This document shows positions 16,201 to 22,893 of a stretch of 39,931 nucleotides of DNA, piece after piece (positions within the stretch are counted from its first letter, which is position 1; each line of letters opens with the position of its first letter). Below the pieces are notes generated by a model. It saw only the letters and a program-made list of their open reading frames with translations. It had not been told where the DNA came from and made no database searches. Source of the stretch: an uncultured Acidimicrobiales bacterium (GTDB taxonomy: Bacteria; Actinomycetota; Acidimicrobiia; Acidimicrobiales; SZUA-35). The stretch is taken from positions 1 to 39,931 of the forward strand of contig CALHCB010000202.1 of the NCBI GenBank assembly GCA_937930695.1. The letters run 5' to 3'. The translations under genes and the position numbers were made by a program.

Positions 16201-16980
16201 AGCAACCAGGACGCCTTGGTGATGTGGGAAGCGCAGTTCGGCGACTTCGTCAACGGCGCGCAGATCATCATCGATCAGTTCCTCGTCGCTGGCGAAGACA
16301 AGTGGGGCGAAACCACCAGTCTCACCATGCTTCTCCCGCACGGCTTCGAAGGCCAGGGCCCAGAACACTCGTCCGGGCGCCTGGAGCGATTCCTTCTCGT
16401 TTGTGCAGAGGACAACATCCAGATCGCCAACCCAACGACCGCCGCACAGATGTTCCACCTTCTGCGCCGCCAGATCGTGCGCGAGGTCAACAAGCCGCTG
16501 ATCATCTTCACGCCCAAATCAGGGCTTCGGGCCAAGTGGTCGCGGAGCCGTGTTGAGGATCTGACCTCAGGTTCGTTCCAGGAAGTGCTCGGAGACCCAG
16601 GCGCCGCGGAGGCTTCTTCGGTTCGCCGAGTTGTGTTCGCCAGTGGCAAGGTTGCAGCCGAGGCACTCGCCAAGCGAGACGAACTCGGAGCAGCGGCTGC
16701 GGTCGTGCGCGTCGAGCAGCTCTATCCCTGGCCCTTCGAAGCAGTTGCGGCCGAGATGGAGCGTTACTCGAACGCGTCAGAGATCGTGTGGCTCCAAGAG
16801 GAACCCGAGAACATGGGTGCCTGGAACGCGGTGAAGGGCCGTCTCTACGAAGCCCACGGAGACACACACTCGATACGACGGGTGAGTCGAACCGAGTCAG
16901 GCAGCCCCGCTACCGGGTCAGCCGCGATCCACAATCAGGAACAAGCCGAGCTCATGGAACGGGCGTTCAACGCTCTTTGA
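13237..16980 (+). CDS. kgd: Fused 2-oxoglutarate dehydrogenase E2-E1 (KGD/OdhA type)
   Basis: A 1247-residue protein of the actinobacterial multifunctional type (about 1220-1260 residues). Order: short N-terminal segment AWLIEELQQQYSENPKSVPE, an Ala/Pro/Thr linker (about 45-110), an E2-like acyltransferase core without lipoyl domain (about 125-370) ending in the catalytic DHRVIQGAESG (His336), then the E1 decarboxylase. E1 motifs include IGMAHRGRLNVL-like VGMAHRGRLNVL, VKYHLGYSG, LAPNPSHLEAV, the thiamine-diphosphate region GDAAFAGQGVVAETFNLSQ, INNQLGYTT, DVVIDMIGYRRHGHNEGDDP, and in the C-terminal third AGQDSRRGTFAHRHATVHD and LPHGFEGQGPEHSSGRLERF. It decarboxylates 2-oxoglutarate in the TCA cycle, working with lipoylated E2 and E3 encoded elsewhere. 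GhI/FHA-type regulation is known for relatives but no sequence here shows it. Confidence 0.96.
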   Translation: MAPKPVNDAGPNAWLIEELQQQYSENPKSVPESWQHVFENGTENGTPTVPTNGSAPTTNGAVTPATNGATAPPPVAALPAAPAAAPAPAAPAPVAAAAPTTAAAAPADATPEEAVAQPEYVPEALRGAAARIVANMESSLEVPVATSFREVPAKLLEINRKILNNHLKRVRGGKTSFTHLIGYAIVRAIADTVPAMNNVYVKDENGKPQVLRSPEINLGIAVDQQKSDGTRTLIVPVIKKANEMDFRQFVAAYEELVRKVRDNKIGVEDLMGGTVTITNVGTIGTVQSVPRLMQNQSVIVGLGRIDYPTAFQGADPKMLAQLGVSKVMAMTSTYDHRVIQGAESGLFLQRVHQLLLGEDDFYTKTFGEMAVPYEAVKWRDDHGTSDAADDVDSAQAKQMAVNTLINQYRVRGHLIANTNPLSDGPTKMHPELDPATFGLTIWDLDREYLTGNPAGVYASVGGSARKMKLGDILGLLRDAYSRSIGIEYMHIAEPEEKRWVQEKVEGASYGFSREQQHHILERLSAAEALEKFLAARYVGQKRFGIEGCESAIPILDSIISAAADDSMDEVIVGMAHRGRLNVLVNTMGKKYGELFEEFEGNVAEDDIQGSGDVKYHLGYSGVHTSPSGASIDLRLAPNPSHLEAVAPVVVGMARAKMDQSSTGNYPLLPIVLHGDAAFAGQGVVAETFNLSQVKGYTVGGTIHLIINNQLGYTTAPHQSRSSEYSTDVAKMVQAPIFHVNADDPEACVRVAQLAFEYRQEFNKDVVIDMIGYRRHGHNEGDDPSYTQPLMYRKIGERPSTRTLYTQALIDRGDISVAEAESALEYFQDLLQTALDATRQDAPPQNYLAAPSPPPVGVLPHVETGVDKSVLDAVYTAMSTTPDAFTVHPKLARQFRSRDAMWAEGDIDWALGEAFAIGSLLVEGSSVRLAGQDSRRGTFAHRHATVHDYENGDEYTPLAHAAAPDTDLWIYDSTLSEYAALGFEYGYSLSNQDALVMWEAQFGDFVNGAQIIIDQFLVAGEDKWGETTSLTMLLPHGFEGQGPEHSSGRLERFLLVCAEDNIQIANPTTAAQMFHLLRRQIVREVNKPLIIFTPKSGLRAKWSRSRVEDLTSGSFQEVLGDPGAAEASSVRRVVFASGKVAAEALAKRDELGAAAAVVRVEQLYPWPFEAVAAEMERYSNASEIVWLQEEPENMGAWNAVKGRLYEAHGDTHSIRRVSRTESGSPATGSAAIHNQEQAELMERAFNAL

Positions 16981-16988
16981 CCTACCAG

Positions 16989-17019
16989 ACCTCGCTGGCT
17001 GTTGAACAGCCAGCGAGGT
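16989..17019. terminator. Strong hairpin, probable bidirectional terminator
   Basis: ACCTCGCTGGCTG and its perfect complement CAGCCAGCGAGGT flank a 5-nt loop (13-bp stem). It sits 9 nt after the kgd stop and between convergent genes (HAD gene ends at 17041). No T-run follows on either side. Confidence 0.75.
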
Positions 17020-17040
17020 GTCTGCTGAAGGCCCGAACCG

Positions 17041-17667
17041 CTACGAATCGCGAAGCGCGATACCGAGAACGGCTTGCAGATCAGTAAGCGCCTGATCGGC
17101 GCCGAGCACCTTGATGGTTTCCATACCCATCGCTCGGGCCGGCTTCAGGTTGATTCCGAGATCGTCCAAGAAGACGGCCTCGGTCGGCGGAATCTCGAGT
17201 GCCGCGAGCGCGTATTCGTAGAAGCCGATCTCTGGCTTGCGGATGCCGATCACCGAAGACTCGATGACTTCGTCGAACAAGCCCATCACCTCTTTGATGT
17301 CGGGGCTCGCTTCGCTCCACGGCCGGAAATTGTTGGTGAGACAGGCCGTCTTCAATCCGGCGGCCTTGATCCGGCGAATCGCCTCCACCATTTCGGGTCG
17401 GAGTTTCCCGTGGATGAGTTCGAGCACGATGCTGCCATCGACTCGATGGCCAGCCGCCGCAGATTCCTCGGCGAACAGCTCACCGAACTCGATGTCGGTC
17501 ACATCACGACGCTCGAATTTGGCCCACGCGTTGTCATCGGGGTTCTTCGTGTTGATGCCGCGAATGAAATCGAGCGGCAAGCCGTTGGCCTCCTCGAACT
17601 CGTTGAAGGCGTCAAAGGGTGACGTCAACACGACGCCCCCGAAATCGAAAAGCACACTGGTAATCAC
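17041..17667 (-). CDS. HAD-family hydrolase, epoxide-hydrolase-N/ACAD10-like subgroup
   Basis: A 208-residue haloacid-dehalogenase-fold enzyme. Motif I is LFDFGGVVLTSPF with the nucleophile Asp8; the usual second Asp is Gly (DFG), as in the subgroup resembling the N-domain of soluble epoxide hydrolase and ACAD10. Motif II is LKTACLTNNF, motif III region is SSVIGIRKPEIGFYEYAL with the Lys, and motif IV is EAVFLDDLGINLKPARAMGM. A four-helix cap (residues ~16-90) precedes motif II. It is likely to hydrolyse a phosphate ester; the substrate is unknown. Starts at GTG 17667. It is convergent with kgd across a shared hairpin and divergent from the NYN gene. Confidence 0.88.
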   Translation of the reverse strand: MITSVLFDFGGVVLTSPFDAFNEFEEANGLPLDFIRGINTKNPDDNAWAKFERRDVTDIEFGELFAEESAAAGHRVDGSIVLELIHGKLRPEMVEAIRRIKAAGLKTACLTNNFRPWSEASPDIKEVMGLFDEVIESSVIGIRKPEIGFYEYALAALEIPPTEAVFLDDLGINLKPARAMGMETIKVLGADQALTDLQAVLGIALRDS

Positions 17668-17675
17668 GAGCGCCG

Positions 17676-17681
17676 ACTGTA
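17676..17681 (-). promoter_or_regulatory. -10 box of HAD hydrolase gene (leaderless)
   Basis: On the minus strand TACAGT is followed by 8 nt and GTG 17667, with no ribosome binding site between. Confidence 0.4.
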
Positions 17682-17778
17682 GATCGTTGTGCCGTGCGAG
17701 CCCTCACCTGCATTCGCGCACGAATAGGCCAGACCCATCATGCGCTTCGCTTGACGATGCTGCTTCACTGGTAGACGC

Positions 17779-18990
17779 ATGAATTCATCTCAAGGACACC
17801 TCGTCATCGACGGGTCCAATATCGCGACTGAAGGTCGCAGCCTCCCGAGTCTTCAACAGCTCGACGAGGCCGTACGCGGCGTAATCGCCGAGCGGGCTTT
17901 CGAATCGGTCACTGTGATCGTCGATGCCACGTTTGCTCATCGAATTGACGACTCCGAAAAAGAAGAGTTCGAACAAGCAGTGGATGCAGGTGAAATCATC
18001 ATGCCGCCGGCCGGAGTTGTTGGCCGCGGCGATGCGTTCATCTTGCAGGTTGCCGACAAGGCAAACGCCGCGGTGCTTTCGAACGACTCCTTCCAAGAGT
18101 TCCACGGTGAACACGATTGGCTCTTCGAGGAAGGCCGCCTCATCGGCGGCAAGCCCATCGAACATGTCGGGTGGGTCTACGTTGACCGTGTCCCCGTCAG
18201 AGGGCCGGCTAGCCGACGATCAGTTCGTGAAGCTCGTGGGAGCAAGAAGGCACCAGCAAGTCGCCCGCGCAAGAGCCGTAGCTCGTCGAAGCGAACCGCA
18301 CGAACAAGTGATGCGGCGCTTGCCCCGATGCCGGTTCCGTCGTCACCGCCGCCCGGACAACGTCAGTCAGACGATGTCGGTGGTGGCCAGCCCAATGACG
18401 ATGGCCAGAAACGACAAGGTCGCAAGCCCCGAGCCAAGCAAGGTGGCACCAAGCGCGATCAGCAACGTGAACAAGATTCTTCAGACGGCGGACGGAAGTC
18501 AACACCGCGGGCTGGCTCGGAGCTAAACGATCCAGTGACATTCCTGACATTCGTCAGCGCGTATTCAATCGGCGATGAGGCCGAAGCCGTTGTCGAACAG
18601 TTCGCCTCGCACGGGTGCTACGTGCGAGCCAAAGGGGCACAGTGCTACCTGCCCTCGAAGTCCATGGGAGACCCGCCGCCAACCAAGGCCCGCGACGTTG
18701 TCTCCCATAACCAGGCCGTCACGGTCAGAGTCGTATCCCTCGATTCTGAACGCCGCGGCATCAACGTCGAGTTGGTCGACGTTGGTGAGATTCGGGATGA
18801 ATCCGAGTCAGCACCTCATCAAGTGGCTTCTCCCGCCGACGAATTGACGGGCGAAGCGAATCCCCAAACAAGGAGCACACTCAACGTGGCTACCAAGAAG
18901 ACCGCGGCCAAGAAGGCCGCTCCAAAGAAGGCAGCAGCCAAGAAGGCCGCCCCGAAGAAGGCAGCAGCCAAGAAAGCTGCTCGTCGCTGA
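17779..18990 (+). CDS. NYN-domain RNase-like protein with S1-like region and histone-H1-like tail
   Basis: A 403-residue modular protein. Residues 1-145 look like a NYN/Zc3h12a-type PIN-fold ribonuclease: LVIDGSNIATEGRSLPS (Asp11, Asn14), VTVIVDATF (Asp49), GRGDAFILQVADKANAAVLS (Asp85), and SNDSFQEF (Asp103) give the usual acidic cluster. Residues ~150-245 are a low-complexity, Arg/Lys/Ser/Gln-rich, probably disordered linker. Residues ~250-335 (ending SLDSERRGINVELVDVGE) resemble an S1-type RNA-binding strand set. Residues 370-403 are a Lys/Ala/Pro tail of KKAAPKKAAAKKA repeats, like histone H1 and bacterial AlgP/Hc1-type tails. An RNA-processing or nucleoid/RNA-binding role is inferred. The start ATG 17779 fits the conserved first strand. 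An AAGGAG plus GTG at 18886 could start the tail separately. Confidence 0.82.
   Translation: MNSSQGHLVIDGSNIATEGRSLPSLQQLDEAVRGVIAERAFESVTVIVDATFAHRIDDSEKEEFEQAVDAGEIIMPPAGVVGRGDAFILQVADKANAAVLSNDSFQEFHGEHDWLFEEGRLIGGKPIEHVGWVYVDRVPVRGPASRRSVREARGSKKAPASRPRKSRSSSKRTARTSDAALAPMPVPSSPPPGQRQSDDVGGGQPNDDGQKRQGRKPRAKQGGTKRDQQREQDSSDGGRKSTPRAGSELNDPVTFLTFVSAYSIGDEAEAVVEQFASHGCYVRAKGAQCYLPSKSMGDPPPTKARDVVSHNQAVTVRVVSLDSERRGINVELVDVGEIRDESESAPHQVASPADELTGEANPQTRSTLNVATKKTAAKKAAPKKAAAKKAAPKKAAAKKAARR
18886..18990 (+). other. Possible internal translation start for the basic tail peptide
   Basis: AAGGAG (18870-18875) is followed by 10 nt and an in-frame GTG (18886), one of the best Shine-Dalgarno/start combinations in the window. 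Initiation here would yield a 34-residue peptide opening MATKKTAAKKAAPKK, which looks like the N-terminus of free-standing H1-like proteins. It could be a relic of gene fusion or a real second product. Confidence 0.35.
18907..18966 (+). repeat. 30-nt tandem repeat encoding AKKAAPKKAA
   Basis: Two head-to-tail 30-nt units (18907-18936 and 18937-18966) differ at two third-codon positions; a partial third copy (GCCAAGAAAGCTGCT) follows. The unit encodes the Lys/Ala/Pro tail of the NYN protein. Confidence 0.85.
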
Positions 18991-19023
18991 GTCGAGGGCG
19001 TTCCCGCCTCAACATCTCATCGC

Positions 19024-19053
19024 ACTGAACTCCGGGCTTCCCCGGAGTTCAGT
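19024..19053. terminator. Perfect 13-bp hairpin, probable terminator
   Basis: ACTGAACTCCGGG and CCCGGAGTTCAGT pair perfectly around CTTC, 33 nt after the NYN gene stop and before ettA. No T-run follows. Confidence 0.75.
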
Positions 19054-19125
19054 CGCGTGTGAGCTCATGAGCTCGCTCGTTCCAACGAACTTGCCGCACA
19101 CGTAGCACCTCGCGGCTCGGGCCCT

Positions 19126-19131
19126 TAGCCT
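19126..19131 (+). promoter_or_regulatory. -10 box of ettA (leaderless or nearly so)
   Basis: TAGCCT lies 8 nt before ATG 19140, without a ribosome binding site. The same hexamer precedes the gene at 30186. Confidence 0.45.
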
Positions 19132-19139
19132 CAGCGCTC

Positions 19140-20831
19140 ATGTCGGCCCAGTTCATCTACACCATGCACAAGGTCGGGCGTTTCCACCCGCCGGACCGCC
19201 AAGTCCTCGAGAACATCACGCTCTCGTTCTTTCCCGGCGCCAAGATCGGCGTGCTCGGAGGCAATGGAGCGGGCAAGTCGTCTTTGCTTCGAATCATGGC
19301 CGGCTCCGACGACGGTTTCACGGGGGACGCTCGGCTCACCCCCGGATTCGCGGTCGGCCATCTCGAGCAGGAACCCAAGCTCAATGAAGACAAAGATGTC
19401 CGTGGCAACGTCATGGACGGTGCCGGCGAAACGGTCACGCTGCTAAGCCGCTACGAAGCAGTTCTCGCGAAGTGGGCAGACCCTGATGCCGACTACGAGA
19501 AGCTCGGAAACGAGCAGGGTGAGCTGGAAGCCCAAATCGAAGCCGTCCAGGGCTGGGACCTCCAACGCACCATCGAAATCGCCATGGACGCGCTCCGGCT
19601 TCCGCCGCCCGACAGCAGCGTTGAGCATCTTTCCGGAGGCGAGCGACGTCGCGTGGCCTTGTGCCGCCTGCTCATCAGTCAGCCTGACCTGTTGCTGCTC
19701 GATGAACCGACCAACCACCTCGACGCTGAGTCGGTGGCCTGGCTCGAGCACCACCTCCACGACTACCCCGGCACCGTCGTGGCGATCACTCACGATCGCT
19801 ACTTCCTCGACAACGTTGCGAAGTGGATCCTTGAACTCGACCGAGGCCGCGGCATTCCGTTCGAAGGCAACTATTCCAGCTGGCTCGAACAGAAGCAGGA
19901 TCGTTTCGACAAAGAGCAGAAAGCGCAAGATGCAAAGCGCCGCACGCTGCAACGAGAGTTGGAGTGGGTCCGCATGGGTACCAAGGCTCGTCAGGCAAAG
20001 GGCAAGGCTCGCCTCACGGCTTACGAGACGCTTCAGGCCGAAGCTGAGGCCTACAACCCTGCAGATGAGAAGGTCCAGATCTACATCCCACCCGGTCCTC
20101 GACTTGGAGACCAGGTCATCGAGGTTGATGGCCTGTCGAAAGGATTCGACGACAAGCTCTTGATCGAGAACCTGTCGTTCAAACTGCCCAAAGCGGGAAT
20201 CGTCGGAGTCATCGGCGGCAACGGTGCGGGTAAGACCACGTTGTTCCGCATGTTGATCGACGCCGCAACGGGCGACGGTGGCGAAAAGCCCGACTCGGGA
20301 TCCATCACGGTCGGATCAACGGTGGACCTGTCCTGCGTCGATCAGTCGCGAGATGCCCTGGACCCTGACCGAACCGTCTACGAAGAGATCACCGACGGCC
20401 ACGACGTGCTGGACCTCGGAGGCAAAGAGGTGAACGGACGGGCATACGTTGCGTCGTTCAACTTCAAGGGCTCAGATCAACAAAAGACCGTTGGTGTGCT
20501 TTCTGGTGGTGAACGCAACCGAGTGCATCTTGCCAAGATGCTCAAAAAGGGCGGCAATGTGCTGCTCCTCGACGAACCGACAAACGATCTCGATGTCGAC
20601 ACGTTGCGAGCGCTCGAAGACGCGCTTGAACGCTTCCCCGGATGCGGAGTCGTGATCAGTCACGATCGCTGGTTCCTCGATCGAATCGCGACTCACATTC
20701 TGTCGTTCGAGGGCAATTCGCACGTTCGATGGTTCGAGGGCAACTTCAGTGAGTACGAAGAGTTCCGTGCTCGAGAGTTGGGCGAAGACGCCGCCCCGAG
20801 CCGCATCACCTACAAGCCTCTCGCCAGATAG
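19140..20831 (+). CDS. ettA: ABC-F ATPase EttA (energy-dependent translational throttle)
   Basis: A 563-residue soluble protein (E. coli EttA has 555) with two ABC ATPase domains and no membrane part. Domain 1: Walker A GGNGAGKS (40-47), signature LSGGERRRVALCRLL, Walker B LLLLDEPTNHLDAESVAWLE. Domain 2: Walker A GGNGAGKTTLF, signature LSGGERNRVHLAKML and VLLLDEPTNDLDVDTLRALE. Between them lies the ABC-F linker (P-site tRNA interaction motif) rich in Lys/Arg, RRTLQRELEWVRMGTKARQA. The N-terminal FIYTMHKVGRFHPPDRQVLE and the arm in domain 1 match EttA. It binds the ribosomal E site and couples ATP/ADP ratio to early elongation. Probably monocistronic, between hairpins at 19024 and 20845. Confidence 0.95.
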   Translation: MSAQFIYTMHKVGRFHPPDRQVLENITLSFFPGAKIGVLGGNGAGKSSLLRIMAGSDDGFTGDARLTPGFAVGHLEQEPKLNEDKDVRGNVMDGAGETVTLLSRYEAVLAKWADPDADYEKLGNEQGELEAQIEAVQGWDLQRTIEIAMDALRLPPPDSSVEHLSGGERRRVALCRLLISQPDLLLLDEPTNHLDAESVAWLEHHLHDYPGTVVAITHDRYFLDNVAKWILELDRGRGIPFEGNYSSWLEQKQDRFDKEQKAQDAKRRTLQRELEWVRMGTKARQAKGKARLTAYETLQAEAEAYNPADEKVQIYIPPGPRLGDQVIEVDGLSKGFDDKLLIENLSFKLPKAGIVGVIGGNGAGKTTLFRMLIDAATGDGGEKPDSGSITVGSTVDLSCVDQSRDALDPDRTVYEEITDGHDVLDLGGKEVNGRAYVASFNFKGSDQQKTVGVLSGGERNRVHLAKMLKKGGNVLLLDEPTNDLDVDTLRALEDALERFPGCGVVISHDRWFLDRIATHILSFEGNSHVRWFEGNFSEYEEFRARELGEDAAPSRITYKPLAR

Positions 20832-20844
20832 AGATCCGAAATCC

Positions 20845-20858
20845 CCCGAATCTTCGGG
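20845..20858 (+). terminator. Weak hairpin after ettA
   Basis: CCCGA-ATCT-TCGGG gives a 5-bp stem 14 nt after the ettA stop, followed by a T-rich stretch (GATTTCTTTCTC). A plausible but weak intrinsic terminator. Confidence 0.4.
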
Positions 20859-20905
20859 ACGATTTCTTTCTCAACCGGTCAGGACGGCCTGCCGATGCAT
20901 GAACC

Positions 20906-21145
20906 ATGGCATCCAAGGCGGCAACAGAACTGAAGCGTGAGAGCCGAGCTGTCACGCGCCTCATAGAAGCTGGCTCGTCGACCGAATGCTCGGTCTGCGA
21001 AAAGGTCCTGAAGTTTCGGGCGCGACAGCGTGACTACCAGATCATCTGCAACGTCTACGACGACGGGGACTGGGTTCGCGTCGAGCACTTCCACGACGAG
21101 TGCTACCTCGATGCCGAGCAACCCTTCGGCCCTCCCGTCGACTGA
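20906..21145 (+). CDS. Small Cys/His protein, probable zinc-binding, unknown function
   Basis: A 79-residue protein. The helical Lys/Arg-rich N-terminus (SKAATELKRESRAVTRLIEA) is followed by SSTECSVCEKVLKFRARQRD and a compact beta-rich part VRVEHFHDECYLDA. The CxxC plus HxxxC pattern (Cys28, Cys31, then His and Cys about 32 and 36 residues later) would make one zinc-ribbon-like site. I do not recognise the family. No strong ribosome binding site precedes ATG 20906. The coding sequence has the codon bias of its neighbours, with G/C at most third positions. It sits alone between ettA and cysQ. A nucleic-acid or protein interaction role is possible but not shown. Confidence 0.7.
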   Translation: MASKAATELKRESRAVTRLIEAGSSTECSVCEKVLKFRARQRDYQIICNVYDDGDWVRVEHFHDECYLDAEQPFGPPVD

Positions 21146-21221
21146 TCACCACCTCCCGTCCCCACGCGCAATGAATCACTGGCGTCCCGCCACGGTCAAA
21201 GCGCGCCCCACCCACTGCGAA

Positions 21222-21227
21222 TAGAGT
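21222..21227 (+). promoter_or_regulatory. -10 box of cysQ-like gene (leaderless)
   Basis: TAGAGT is followed by 6 nt (CCACAC) and GTG 21234, placing the transcription start on the start codon. Confidence 0.5.
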
Positions 21228-21233
21228 CCACAC

Positions 21234-21989
21234 GTGCCTGCCAATCCTGACGATCACATCTTTGCCGCCGATTTAGCGACTCGAACCGGCGAAGCCCTGC
21301 TCGCCGTTCGAGAACAGCTGATTGAGGGCAAGCTCGAACACGGCGAAATGAAGGATGCCGGAGACGCCGCAGCGCAGGCCCTGATTGCCGAAGCGCTCGC
21401 GTCGTCGCGTCCCAATGACGCCGTCCTGTCTGAAGAAGCGACCGATACCAGCGCTCGCCTCAGCGCTGAGCGCACATGGATCATCGATCCCCTTGATGGC
21501 ACACGTGAATACGCAGAACCACCACGGACCGATTGGGCCGTGCACATCGCACTCGTGATGAACGGCGAGCCCGTCTGCGGAGCCGTCGCATTGCCTGCAC
21601 AGAACTTGACGCTGGCTACTGGCATCGGTGCTCCTTCCCTCCCCGCTGCGCACGATGGGCCACCGCGTGTCATCGTGAGCCGTACCCGCCGACCCCCAGC
21701 TGCGGTGTCGCTCGCGGAGAAGCTCGACGCGGAGTATCTCGAGATGGGATCTGCCGGAGCGAAGGCGATGGCGGTAGTGCTCGGCCAGGCCGACATCTAC
21801 GCCCATTCAGGTGGGCAGTATGAGTGGGACAATTGCGCTCCCGCCGCAGTGGCAACGGCCGCTGGCCTTCACTGCTCGCGGATCGACGGCTCCCCGCTTG
21901 TGTACAACAACGAAGACCCCTACCTTCCAGACCTGTTGATTTGTCGGAAGGAATGGGCTGACCGTTGCCTGGAGATCCTGAACAGCTGA
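21234..21989 (+). CDS. cysQ: Inositol-monophosphatase-family phosphatase, CysQ-like
   Basis: A 251-residue lithium-sensitive phosphatase-fold enzyme. Metal-binding motifs: KDAGDAAAQALIAEAL (first Asp), AVLSEEATD (Glu67, Glu68), TWIIDPLDGTREYAEPPRTD (DPLDGT, Asp85 and Asp88), and the C-terminal YEWDNCAPAAVATAAGLHC (WDxCAP). The REYA after DPLDGT resembles the REF/REY of 3'(2'),5'-bisphosphate nucleotidases rather than the inositol enzymes. CysQ removes the 3' phosphate of PAP made during sulfate assimilation. Substrate choice is inferred from that motif. The downstream enoyl-CoA hydratase frame starts 25 nt before this gene's stop, so the two are overlapping and probably co-transcribed. Confidence 0.85.
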   Translation: MPANPDDHIFAADLATRTGEALLAVREQLIEGKLEHGEMKDAGDAAAQALIAEALASSRPNDAVLSEEATDTSARLSAERTWIIDPLDGTREYAEPPRTDWAVHIALVMNGEPVCGAVALPAQNLTLATGIGAPSLPAAHDGPPRVIVSRTRRPPAAVSLAEKLDAEYLEMGSAGAKAMAVVLGQADIYAHSGGQYEWDNCAPAAVATAAGLHCSRIDGSPLVYNNEDPYLPDLLICRKEWADRCLEILNS

Positions 21990-22834
21990 GCGAAACTCCG
22001 ATCAACGAGCCGTCGGTCGAACCTGACCGACGGCCCGTTTACTGGGAGCGTCGGGGCCGGACCGCCCTCGTCTTCCTCAATCGTCCCCATCGACACAATG
22101 CCTGGACCGGCAAGATGGAGCGGGCTTACCGTCAGTGTCTCGCAGAGATTGAGGCCGACGAAGAGACCCGAGTCATCGTCGTGACCGGCACCGGCGAACG
22201 ATTCTGCGTCGGTGGCGACAGCCAGGCACTCGAAGGTCACGCCAGCAAAGGCGACTACGACCGTGGTCTTGTCGGGGACGAGGCAACGCCCGGTTACGGA
22301 TTCGACGAACAATTCGACCTTCCGTTCGCCAACCACTTCGGCCTCTCCAAACCAATTATTGCCGCCGTGAATGGCGCAGCAGCTGGCATCGGTTTTGCGC
22401 TCGCTTGTTTTTGCGATCTGCGGTTTGCCAGTACCGGCGCCAAGATGACCACCGCGCACGGCAAGCTCGGTCTGGCTCCCGAATATGGCCTGTCGTGGAT
22501 CATTCCGCGAATCATCGGCTTGGGGCGAGGCATGGACATCGTGCTGACCTCGCGTGTCGTGCTGGCCGAAGAAGCGTTGTCCCTTGGGCTCGTGAACCAA
22601 GTTCACCCGGCCGAGACACTGCTCGATGAGACCCTTGCCTACGCCGAACAGCTTTCTGCAACGGTGTCGCCACAAGCGCTTCGAGTCTCGCGTCAGCAGG
22701 TCTATCTCGATCAACACCGCGACGTTGGCACCTCGATCAACGAGTCTCTGCGATTGCTCCGGGAGCTGATGGCGACCGACGAATATCGCGAAGGCGTCGC
22801 TGCGCTGGTCGAAAAGCGCCCACCCAACTTCTGA
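21965..22834 (+). CDS. Enoyl-CoA hydratase/isomerase family protein
   Basis: A 289-residue crotonase-fold enzyme. The acyl-CoA core reads TALVFLNRPHRHNAWTGKME, RVIVVTGTGERFCVGGDSQA (first oxyanion-hole loop), KPIIAAVNGAAAGIGFALAC with FCDLRFAS (second oxyanion-hole loop), and TTAHGKLGLAPEYGLSWIIP. The catalytic Glu pair of canonical hydratases is replaced: the second position is Glu in LAPEYG, the first region NGAAAGIG has none, so hydratase, isomerase or other crotonase chemistry cannot be separated. The only possible start codon I find is TTG 21965, which makes a 25-nt overlap with cysQ. Likely acts in fatty acid or aromatic acid breakdown. Confidence 0.85.
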   Translation: MPGDPEQLSETPINEPSVEPDRRPVYWERRGRTALVFLNRPHRHNAWTGKMERAYRQCLAEIEADEETRVIVVTGTGERFCVGGDSQALEGHASKGDYDRGLVGDEATPGYGFDEQFDLPFANHFGLSKPIIAAVNGAAAGIGFALACFCDLRFASTGAKMTTAHGKLGLAPEYGLSWIIPRIIGLGRGMDIVLTSRVVLAEEALSLGLVNQVHPAETLLDETLAYAEQLSATVSPQALRVSRQQVYLDQHRDVGTSINESLRLLRELMATDEYREGVAALVEKRPPNF

Positions 22835-22893
22835 CAAACGTCACACTCCGCCCGACTGAGGATTCAGGCGGACCGTGTTCCACACTTGGGGTC

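Noticed and set aside
17751-17777. TTGACG ... TAGACG as a sigma-70 promoter for the NYN gene
   Set aside because: The spacer is only 15 nt and the second box ends 1 nt before the ATG, unlike the 6-8 nt gap of the other starts here.
18907-18981. The 30-nt repeat as a CRISPR or mobile repeat
   Set aside because: Head-to-tail with no spacers, in frame and coding for a Lys/Ala/Pro tail.
22851-22876. TCCGCC ... GGCGGA as a terminator after the enoyl-CoA hydratase
   Set aside because: Only 6 bp with a 14-nt loop; too weak to report.
22881-22886. CACACT as a leaderless -10 box for the UbiB-family gene
   Set aside because: Lacks the TA of TAnnnT; not included in the set.
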